64,000 bases of DNA from Clostridium puniceum (GTDB lineage Bacteria; Bacillota; Clostridia; Clostridiales; Clostridiaceae): positions 1-64,000 of the forward strand of contig NZ_LZZM01000212.1 of assembly GCF_002006345.1 (NCBI RefSeq), in the 5' to 3' direction. Below, piece after piece: positions 36,801-45,700 of this stretch (position 1 is its first letter; every line of letters starts with the position of its first letter). The translations under genes and the position numbers were made by a program. The notes below the pieces were generated by a model. The model was not told where the DNA came from, searched no databases, and saw nothing but the letters and a program-made list of their open reading frames with translations.

Positions 36801-39751
36801 GCCTTAATAGAATCACCACCAAGTTCAAAAAAACCATCATTGACACTTATTTTTTCATATCCTAATACCTTTGAAAATATATTGCATACATCTTCTTCTA
36901 TTTTATTATTCGGATTTTCAAAAATTACATCATGTTTAATTTCCAGGCCTTCTAAATATTTTTTATCTGCCTTACCATTTGGTAATAGTGGCATTTCATC
37001 TAATTGAATAATAAATTCTGGAATCATATAAGATGGCAAATACTTTGCTAATTGTTTCTTAATAAACCCTTCTTCAATTTGTGAATGAGAAAAATAATAC
37101 GCTGCCAAGAAATCTTTACCACTATGATTTTTCCTTACAACCTTTGCTTCAAGAATCTCTTCTATGTTAGTTATCTGTCTCTCTATTTCCTGTAATTCAA
37201 CTCTATATCCTCTGATTTTTACTTGATCATCTAATCTTCCTACAATTACAATTTCTTCATTGTAATTTATATATCCGGTATCTCCTGTTCGATATATTGT
37301 CTCGTCTAGACAGAAAGGATTTTGAACAAATACCTTACTTGTAAGTTCTTTATTATTAACATACCCTAGTGAAACTCCTTTCCCACCTATACAGATTTCT
37401 CCTTTTACTCCTTTTGCGCATAACTCACTGCCATTCAAAATATATATCTTATAATTAGATACAGGCTTACCAATTGGTACATTTTTCATGTCCATATATT
37501 TATTTAATCGATATGAGGTAGCAGTAACCGTTGTTTCTGTTGGACCGTAAAAATTCCAAATGCTTGATAATTTGCTTCCTTTTGTTTCAATATAAGTCAG
37601 TATTAAATCCTCTGGAATTTTCTCTGCAGCAAGATTTAATCTGGTAAAAGAATTCAATTCAGATTCCTGTCTGTTTACTACTGCATAATCAACGATTGCC
37701 CTAAACATTGAAGGAAGAAGACTAATATGAGCATGATTTAGACATTTTAATAATTTTTCTGGTTCCTTTTTATCATCACTGTTTATCAAAAGTAGCTTAG
37801 CTCCAGATAACAGTGTTGAAAAAATCTCTAACACTGAACCATCAAATATAAATGCAGTAGTCTGAACATATACTGATTCATTATTTAAACATGCATCATT
37901 AATATGCCACATTACTTCATTTACGATATTTTTATTAGAAACCATAACCCCTTTAGGATTGCCAGATGAGCCCGAAGTATAAATTACATATGCAGGGGTT
38001 TCATCTGATCCGTCATGTATTGGTCCCTTGCTGCTTTCTCCAGTTAGTGTAGATAGAGGAATCCTAACAATATTATCCTTGAATTCATAATCCACCGTAT
38101 CATCTATGATAATATGATCTAAGCAACTATTATTTACTATATAGTTTAATCTTTCCTTAGGAACAAAAACATCAATTGGCAAATATGCTGCACCTGTTTT
38201 TAAAACACCAAATATAGAACAAATCCTCTCAATGGATGTGTCTGCAATAATTCCCACAATTGAATTGGTAGTTATTCCCAATTCAATTAATTTATTTGCT
38301 ATATAATTTGCTTTCCGATTCAAATCAGTATATTTAATTTTCTCATTTTTATATTGAACAGCTGCATTATCAGGAAACTGTTCAACACATTCCTCAAATA
38401 TATCAATTATTTTTTTATCCTCTGTTTCAAGATAAGCTCCTACTGCTATTTTATTTAAAAGAACATTTTTCTCTGATTCCGAAATATAATTAATCTCATT
38501 TAGTTGCTGATTAATATCTACTAATGTATTTATTAATAATTCAGTATAATGATCTGCCATTTCCCGGATTGTCTCCTCAACAAAAAGTTGTGTATCATAT
38601 TCCCAATATAATGTATACCCATTATCATTTGAATCTACCATTAACGTAATATCAAATTTGGATGAGGTATTTTTTAACTTCACCGGAATTAAAGAAACTC
38701 CGTTTAGTTTTATTTCAGATGAACTTCCTTCCTGTAAACCAAACATTACATTAAAAATTGGATTTCTTGCATAGTCTCTTTGTATATTTAAATCCTGAAC
38801 CATTTCGTCAAACGGATAATCCTGATTGTCATAAGCTTGTAAACATTTATTTCTTATAGAATAAAAAAATTCACTAAAAGTAGTTTTACATGCAAACTCA
38901 CCTTTTATTGCTACAGTATTTACAAACATACCGATTAAACGTTGAGTATCGGAATGTGTTCTTCCAGACATTGGTGTCCCAACTATTATTTCATTTTGAT
39001 TAGTATATTTTTTTAACAAGAACATAAATATGGAGAGTAAGAACATATACTCAGTAGTCTTAGTATTTGCACATATTACCTCTATCTTTTCCCTTGTTTC
39101 TTTATTAATCATTATTTCAAAATTGTCACCTGTATTACTTCTCCACCCAGGACGAATATAATCTGTACGTAATTCCAGAGGCGAAATATTTCCTGAAAAT
39201 TCATTTATCCAATACTGTTTTTGATCATCAATATTTCTTTTATATTCCCATGCACTATAGTTTTTGTATTGAACTCTTAAGGATCCTAAACTTTCCTCAT
39301 TGTATAATTTTCTTAATTCATCCCATATTATTTCCATTGATTCTCCATCACAAATAATATGATGTATATCCATAAATAAATATAAGTCTTTGTTATTTTG
39401 ATCTTCTATAATTTTCATTTTCATCAATGGAGCAGTATCTAATTTAAAAGGTTTTATGTGCTTTTGAACTTCACCTTCAATATTCTTTTCCGATATTTTG
39501 CAATAAGAGATATGGGCAATGACTTCCTCTTCCACAACCTGAACAAAAGTATCATTTGTATGCATAAAATATGTACGCAATATCTCATGACGATTGCATA
39601 ATTTCTGAAACGCTTCTTTTAGTCTTTCCAAATCTATAGTACCCTTTATATAAAATAAGGATGGAATATTATATAATATATTTTCTCCCACTGTTTCATC
39701 AATCGTAAATAATCTTTTTTGAGCTGAACTCATTCTATATTTTTTGGCCAT
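30839..39751 (-). CDS. NRPS-C, two modules: C-A-PCP-E / C-A-PCP-degenerate E
   Basis: The ATG at 39751 follows GGGGG; an in-frame ATG six codons earlier overlaps that site. Approximate residues, counted from the longer frame: C (1-440, HHIICDG at 136), A4 (455-960), carrier (GGDSIKA, Ser987), E (1040-1500, HHLIVDGISW at 1166, RTIGWFT), D-accepting C (1510-1945, HHIIMDGWS at 1635), A5 (1960-2440), carrier (GGNSIKA, Ser2485) and a terminal epimerase-family domain (2560-2976). That last domain is eroded: its active site reads DHCIWDKAS (His2706), EGHGRE is VQDDRN, and GWFT is GECLD. Pocket residues by eye: A4 D-G-L-S-N-A-F-V-T; A5 D-G-W-I-T-G-A-V-C, perhaps aromatic. Its first condensation domain is a close paralogue of that opening NRPS-B (both begin KKY.MSS.QKR). 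Confidence 0.93.
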   Translation of the reverse strand: MAKKYRMSSAQKRLFTIDETVGENILYNIPSLFYIKGTIDLERLKEAFQKLCNRHEILRTYFMHTNDTFVQVVEEEVIAHISYCKISEKNIEGEVQKHIKPFKLDTAPLMKMKIIEDQNNKDLYLFMDIHHIICDGESMEIIWDELRKLYNEESLGSLRVQYKNYSAWEYKRNIDDQKQYWINEFSGNISPLELRTDYIRPGWRSNTGDNFEIMINKETREKIEVICANTKTTEYMFLLSIFMFLLKKYTNQNEIIVGTPMSGRTHSDTQRLIGMFVNTVAIKGEFACKTTFSEFFYSIRNKCLQAYDNQDYPFDEMVQDLNIQRDYARNPIFNVMFGLQEGSSSEIKLNGVSLIPVKLKNTSSKFDITLMVDSNDNGYTLYWEYDTQLFVEETIREMADHYTELLINTLVDINQQLNEINYISESEKNVLLNKIAVGAYLETEDKKIIDIFEECVEQFPDNAAVQYKNEKIKYTDLNRKANYIANKLIELGITTNSIVGIIADTSIERICSIFGVLKTGAAYLPIDVFVPKERLNYIVNNSCLDHIIIDDTVDYEFKDNIVRIPLSTLTGESSKGPIHDGSDETPAYVIYTSGSSGNPKGVMVSNKNIVNEVMWHINDACLNNESVYVQTTAFIFDGSVLEIFSTLLSGAKLLLINSDDKKEPEKLLKCLNHAHISLLPSMFRAIVDYAVVNRQESELNSFTRLNLAAEKIPEDLILTYIETKGSKLSSIWNFYGPTETTVTATSYRLNKYMDMKNVPIGKPVSNYKIYILNGSELCAKGVKGEICIGGKGVSLGYVNNKELTSKVFVQNPFCLDETIYRTGDTGYINYNEEIVIVGRLDDQVKIRGYRVELQEIERQITNIEEILEAKVVRKNHSGKDFLAAYYFSHSQIEEGFIKKQLAKYLPSYMIPEFIIQLDEMPLLPNGKADKKYLEGLEIKHDVIFENPNNKIEEDVCNIFSKVLGYEKISVNDGFFELGGDSIKAIRVVSGLRELGYYITVKKIMQINTVKLIAQDIEKINEKYEEISEIEGKVLFTPIQERFFYANLYNPNHFNQSIVLVCKDAISEEGMKYVFNKLVNHHDQLRAIFEGNKQIIGKKEENKYFSIINFESTSDKGQSIQEKITAIGNKIQNTINITNGPLVNCGIVNSDDFHGIIVCIHHLIVDGISWGIIIEDINQLYQGYLNDQEIELPRKSSSFKAWSEALNSYYNFDSHIKELSYWRKMQSKIEAIPEMNLTGEKSIDKILKERVLIIRKDITHKLLIGAKNAYDMNANEILVTALMRIMHTISGSTALAVYMESHGRAEFRKKLSVDRTIGWFTDFYPIYIEGIGNDIDMDLRNTKENIRKTPNYGIGYDVARKFNLLGDKVSEPIITFNYFGVRQKDSTDKKYLSPSELNSGETVDKNNLFGTPIAINCEVINEQLQINLSFNNAIIPIELIERLSIGYSGEIEDVVNHCFNKRNRELTLSDYGEYEWTDSDWNYLLDVFRERHEEVKSIYPLTSMQQGMLFHKIEDNTSLNYVLQTVLSIKQDLSLQIIKKTLKQLSNKHEILKTRIFYKKVTSPRQAIPKVREMELNYYDLSVEKEKLKRAQIITESDKQRGFNIEEDCLFRLSILKIDENNYKVIMTSHHIIMDGWSLPIVVDDFMELYELNKNGKFTETVLENQGTFSEYVSMILKKDENLNYWNNLLSGLEEKTTIKGSGNPESKNNEIGSCQLELDENITFKLTELTKKYQVTTNTIIETIWGLLLSRYNNSHDVIFGKVVSGRNADIPNIDKMVGLFINTIPVRIKIDKKQMASSLLKAMQDQALKSGESDHISLMDIQNKTKLGRDMIQTIIAFENYFVDNRSENSKYTVEESSEQTNFDLALSIGGTNTLMLNLMYRMDKYNKNEIENILIHFKNLINNLIENSEKEINQLSVIDDKERNIILHDFNRYITVNDSYSVVEHFEKIVREYPNNVAVECEEDKMTYKELNDRSNYIASILIQKDVKSDEIIALVVSRSCDMLVGIYGILKAGGAYVPIDPNQPIERIKYMLEDSNVKCMLIDNSAKKFISYFDDFNIYNISENKGVLTESPSVRSKDSDLCYVIYTSGTTGKPKGVLIEQGNLKNLVIWLQQHLKLDENSIMLQNFSFIFDGSVWEIFSATLSGSKLLIVSDKQRLEPQSILPLLKNAHLIIIPTMYRELLNYAKKNNLLNQIHALKSLTLGAESVPKDLIDEIITSETSNNVPRLINAYGPTEATVCSTFYEFRPGQVNKSYVGKPIRNANVYIMHGCQLAGIGMIGELFIGGLGVARGYLNNKELTVKKFVNNPFRPEEILYQTGDLGRWNEEGYIELFGRIGEQVKIRGFRIELGEIETAIRQYKGINDATVIFERTESVEQIIGYIVADCKIDTNDLKNQLYMYLNEYMVPDNIIQIVSIPKTLNGKIDRSALPIPEINKKSITVLPNTKEEKDIYNAFLKVLEIKELSIDDNFFEIGGNSIKAIGVITYLQNIGYEITVRNIMKYRTIRLIANNLFKLNLAKVKQVEEDFKKENLQAKNIDLLLGEEDESKTRADFELLAKYNRDNFNSEIIKSYTVTKFQSFYLLTTEGIIKEKFYVTIEGGCEILKRAVSEIINEQGVLRSSCTKINGNIIICEHKYSNNWVVPYIDRTQLIEGSEGLTLYCEACNIKNYSWEVNNPLSYILLIQLTEKSYEIVVIADHCIWDKASSSIFKERLEEKLSYKNDQIDNNLYTDYIHKVKNYCKIYSNKFEEEMVQFLRQMVYQSKEYNKKNKLIGSRNQIINLSPIVYNLYKSNPWIVIENIIKTVVKCNRLNYTDDKKYPVFIVQDDRNYMKDDMSQMIGECLDLLPANIDKDVENDLKISVEKLQNLKKLKRINYSEMLFDNASDIYELFNSNLIVNFQGMYEITEEIAQQWIQEQDNNFCSTEIFINNFGDKLAISYPIFDSCEEGIGVEISKKLVKLEKSITKIFN

Positions 39752-39788
39752 TAGTTCATTCCCCCTCATAAGATGTAGAAGAGATATA

Positions 39789-42700
39789 TTAAAATATCTC
39801 TTCTACATCTGCCTCTAAAAGTTCTTTTACATTAGAGCAAATACCATTCTCTTTATATTCTTCTATCAACTTACAAATTTCTTTTGCTATTCTTTTTTCA
39901 AAGATATCTGCGACCTTAATACGTACGCCAAACTCTTCTTCTATATAATTTATCAGTTTGCTAACTGTTAGCGAATGACCACCTAACTCAAAAAAATCAT
40001 CATCTATATTAACCTGAACTCCATTTAAAACTTTTGAAAAAAGCTCCAATAACTTTCCCTCTAATGGTGTTAAATTACAATTATTATCTTCATGTGAAAT
40101 AAGCTTAGGTATACATAATTTCTCATCGTCAATTTTCCCATTTGATTTCATAGGTAATGAATCAACAATTTCAATATATGAAGACACCATATAAATCGGT
40201 AAGTTTGTCTTCATAACCTCATATACTTCTTTCTTAGTAATACAGTTACTTAGTACATATATACAGATAATCTTTTCATTATTTTTCTCCTTTAAAAGAA
40301 CGATAACATCATTAACATTTAGATTTTTTCGAATAACCTCTTCAATTTCGCTTAATTCTATCCGATAACCTCGTATTTTGATTTGATTATCAATTCTTCC
40401 CATAAAACTAATCGTTCCATCTATATTCCATTTACCTAAATCACCTGAATGATATAATTTTCCTTCTCCAAACGGATTAATATCAAACTTCTGATTCGTT
40501 AGGCTTTTATCATTTAAATATCCTGCTGCAACACCATCACCAGCTATACATATTTCACCCAACGAGTTAATTCCACACAATTTATTATTGGATATGATAT
40601 ATACTTGTACATTTGCTATTGGTTTACCAATTGGTATATTTTCTATACTATTTCTATCTATTTTAAAATACATTGCACAAACTGTGGTTTCGGTAGGTCC
40701 ATAAGTGTTATATACATCTGCATGTTTTATTAAATTATTAAAATAGTTTACTTTTAGTTCATCGCCTCCGCTTATAAATGTTTTTACTGATTTTACCTTA
40801 TCCAATTTGTTTATTTCATTAAGTACAAGTGGTGAACAACTCAACATATTTACATTCCACTTGTTAATATAATCACATAATTCATTAAAATCTATTCCCT
40901 GTTTCTTAGGATATATTATTAATGAACCGCCAAACGCCAATGTAGGAAACACTTCTTCAATAAACGTATCAAAAGTGTATGTAGCCTGTTGCAGCATGTT
41001 TGTTGTCCTATCTATATGAAATTCTTTTTGAAACGAATGTACATAAGATAACATATTCCGATTTCGCACCATAACACCTTTTGGTACACCAGTAGTTCCC
41101 GAAGTATACAATATATAGGCCAAGTCTTCCGGATGATATATTAATGAAGTTTTTAAACAAATGTCACTATATTCTTTTAATATGTCTTCTACACAATATA
41201 GGTTTTCTTTGTTCAAATCATTACAAGACAAACTTGTTAATATAAGCGTTGCTGCAGAAGCTGATAATATTGTATCAATTCTATATTTCGGATAACTTGG
41301 GTCTATAGGCACATATGCCGCACCTATTTTTAAAACTCCTAAAATACCTATAATCATTTGTGGAGAATTTTCCATTTTCAAAGCTACTACATTCTTTTGA
41401 TAAATGTTTTTTTGTGTCAAAAAGTTAGCAATAATGTTAGACTGCTCACTTAATTGTTTGTAGGTTATTTTTATATCATTATATATAACAGCTATATCAT
41501 TCGGATTATTTACTGCATTATCCTCAATTAAATGAATAACAGATTTATGGTCATCATATGAAAATACTGTATCATTAAATTCCTGTATTATTAAATTTCT
41601 TTCTTTTGGTGTAATGAACTCAAATTCTGAAACTTTCATCAACGGACATGTACAAACTTGTTCTAATATATTTTCTATTTTTTCAAAAATGGTTGTAATA
41701 TCAAACTCTGAATAATTTTCTCTATTAAATAATATGTCTAAAATTAATGTATCACTGATTTCCGCTGAAAGTGTTAAATCATAATTTGTTTCTTCCCTAA
41801 CCGATGTTAGCATCTCCATAAATTTGATGCCTGAATCTTGTTTATTATCTGAAATATAGAAATTTTCAAATACTAACAATGTTTTAAGCAAATTTGATCC
41901 GTACACGGTTTGTCTTTGAATATCAGCTAAAGAACATAAGCAATGCTCCATAGAACTTATTGACTGTTCTTGAATTTTGGATAAAACACCAATTGCTGTA
42001 TCTTCTACATTATACTGAACTCTCACAGGTATAGTATTCATATATAATCCAACTGCATTATCTAGGTTTTTTTTCAAATTCTCACGTCCAGATATTACCT
42101 TCCCAAATACAGCGTCAGTGGTACCACAGTAACTTTGTAGTAATATTCCCCATGCGAACTCAACTAATGTATTAATAGTCACATGATATTTCAGCGCAGT
42201 ACTTTTCATCTTGCTGAATAAATTTTTTGAAATATTGAATTTTGACTTTCTTACCTCTTTTTCTTTATTTAAACTAATATCATTTGAATTTATTGAATTT
42301 GCCCCATCAAAATTTTCTAAAAGTTTTGCCCAATATTTATAATCTTCGCTATGTGAAACTTTTTTATATAAATTTACATATTGTTCATAAAAACCATCTT
42401 CTTTATTAATAAATTCATTTGATTCTTGCTCTACATTATAAAATGACGTTAAATCATTTACTAAAATTCCTGTACTCCATCCATCAATAATTACATGATG
42501 ATATGTCATTATAAAAGTAAACTTATCTTCTGAAATTTTTATTATTTTAAATCGGATTAAATTCTCATTTTCAAAATCAAAACCGTGAATCAAATCTTCT
42601 TTTAAAATATTGCCTTGTAAATCTAATTTGTTCCTTACATTGGCTATATCTTCAAAGGAATATTCTATTTTACTTTTTTGCATAATAACTTGATATGGAC

Positions 42701-45700
42701 ATTCCAGTTCAGAATAAAAAATTCTTGTTCTTAAAACTTCATGTTTTTCGATTAAATTATTTAATGCATGATAGAATCTCTCTAAATTAATATTTTGTTT
42801 GATATCAAAAATAGCTTGTATTATATAACCGTCATTTCCTTTTGTATTCAATGAATGGAATAATATTCCTTCTTGTAATGGAGTAAGTTGATACATTCTT
42901 TCAATTACGCTACGACTGCTTTCTAATCTCCTTATTATTTTGTTAAAGTCTTTCATCGACATAGTCGTCTGACCATAATCAGAAGGTGTTTTGTATACTT
43001 TGTCGGATGAAACACAGAAATCTACTATCCTATAAACTTCATTTTTATATGTTTCTGCAAATTTATTGATAAAATTTTTATCAAAACAATAAGAATCATA
43101 TGAAATAAGTATACTAAGTATACCTGACTCAATCTTGCCATCCAGAGATACTGGCGATCCAAATTTATTCTTATCAGAAATAGCACTGCCCTGATTGATT
43201 TTACTGATTTTAAAATAATCGTTTGATATATTGGAAGCTCCTTCTCCAAGATAATTAAAATTAAAATCAGGACTATTATAGGATTTGTTATTTAATTCAT
43301 TGCATTTTTTTAAAATACTATATCCAATTCCTTTATTGGGAACTTTTCTGAGCATTTCTTTCACATTAATTAGATCATTATGGATTGATTGTCCAACATT
43401 CTCCACAAAAGCCGGATATATTGATGTAAACCAACCTATTGTTCTTTCAATTGACAACTTTGAATACGCATTCTCTCTTCCATGAGATTCCACATTAATT
43501 ACCACATTTTTATTTTTTGTCTCAGTTGCAATACTTCGAAAAAGTGAGGTAATCAGAATATCCTTAACTTCTAAACCATATGGTTTAACTGATTTATAGA
43601 CCAATTTTTCAGTCAAGCTTTTTTCAAAATTTATTTCATTATAATTTAAAAATGACTCTTGAATATTCTGATTTTCTTTTTTATATATAATAATGTTTTT
43701 CTCAATATTCTCCCAATATGAAATTTCTTTTTTTAACAAATCCGTTTGTGCTAAAATTTCTTGTTCAATAACCCAATCTTTATAGGAATTTGTCTTTAAT
43801 GGCAGATTAATTCTTTCATTCTTCTTCATTTTTTTATAGCAAGAATTTAAATCTTCAATTAATATTTCCCAAGATACACTGTCAATAATTAAATGATGGG
43901 CAACAATAAAAATGTATGTAACACCATTAGCCCTAAGTAACATTACCTTTAGTAATGGTCCTTTTTCTATGTCTATAGAAGCACTTACCTTTTCTGTTTG
44001 TAACCGTATTATTTCTTCACGCTCATCATCTGAAACATTCGATAAATCTTTTTCATGTAATTCAAATAGGTTCTCTTCAACAAATGATTTTATGATTTGC
44101 TTATATTGGCTAAAATGTGCACGTAACATATCATGATGTATTACAATTTCTTTTAATACAGATGATATAATTGAAAGTTCAAGATACTCACTAGACTCTA
44201 ATAAAACAGATTGATTAAAATACCCTGGTAAAGCTAAAGAACTATCAAAAAACTGTTTTTGAATAGGTGCAAGATGTATCTCTCCAACTACTTCTGATTG
44301 ATCTATTTTATTTGATTCCAATGTTTCTATATCTTGAATAATGTTAATCACTGTCTTTTTTATCATTATTTCCCTAAAAGAAATAACCATATTTTTCTCT
44401 CGTAGTTTAGCAACAATCCTAATTCCTTTAATAGAATCTCCTCCCAAATCAAAGAAATTATCTTCAACACCAACCTTGGTTCCTAGTACTTCTGAAAAAA
44501 TATCAACAACAATTCTCTCCCTTTCATTTCTTGGTTCTACATATTTGTGGGTTGACAAAACACTTGGAATCGGTAGTTTTTTTGTATCGACCTTTCCATT
44601 ATATGTTAACGGAATTAAATCTACATTATAGAAAAATGTTGGAATCATATAATCCGGTATATATTTCCTCATTCCTTCTCTTAATAATTCTTCTGATTCT
44701 TTATTCCCAACCATATAAGCACAAAGATAATCACTATCTCCTATAGATCTAATTAATAGTGAAACATTAGAAGCATTAGATACCTCCATTAATATTTTTT
44801 CAACTTCCTCCAACTCTATTCTAAATCCTTTTAATTTCGTCTGTGTATCTTTTCTTCCGCAATATATAAAATTATTATTCGGTAATTTATAAACTAAGTC
44901 ACCAGTGATATACATCTTTTCTTTAGGAACAAACGGGTTGGGTACAAATTTTTCTTCTGTTAAGTGAGTATTGTTCCAATAGGCAACAGCTAATCCTTTT
45001 CCCGCTATATATAATTCTCCTACTACTCCATAAGGCTGATGATTTAAATTTTTATCCAAAACATATAATTCTGTATTATTAATAGGACGTCCTATTGGTA
45101 CATACATAGTATCTGACAGTATGTCATACTCATGCCAACAACAACCGATAGTCGCTTCTGTTGGTCCATATTCATTAATAATTGAAATTGGATATTTAAT
45201 TTTTTTTGTAGTTTCTTTTGCTGTTTTAACTGTAAGTTCTTCACCACCTACAATTAATGTGTGTATAATCGTATGTTCCAAATTCAATTGATTCATAATC
45301 TTCATATGAGATGGAGTAAGCTTTAGTATTGTTACTTTATTCTCATTAATCAAATCAACAAGAGAAGAAACATAATCATTTGAATAATATATTCGCATTG
45401 TTAGTCCAGCCAATAGTGGTAAAAATATAGAGGTTATTGTAAGATCAAATGATAATGGTGAATAAAAACCAAAACTATCATTTTCGTCATGAATATATTT
45501 GCCACAGCCCCAATCCAAATAATTCATCAAGCTACTTTCTCCAATGGCAACTCCTTTTGGCTTGCCAGTTGAACCAGATGTATAAATAATATATACTAAT
45601 TGATTCTCCTCTCTATCTGTCATTAATTTCTCATTAGATTGAAATTTACTTTCTTCCACTAAATCCTTATATAAACATACTGAGCAATTAAACTTCTGAA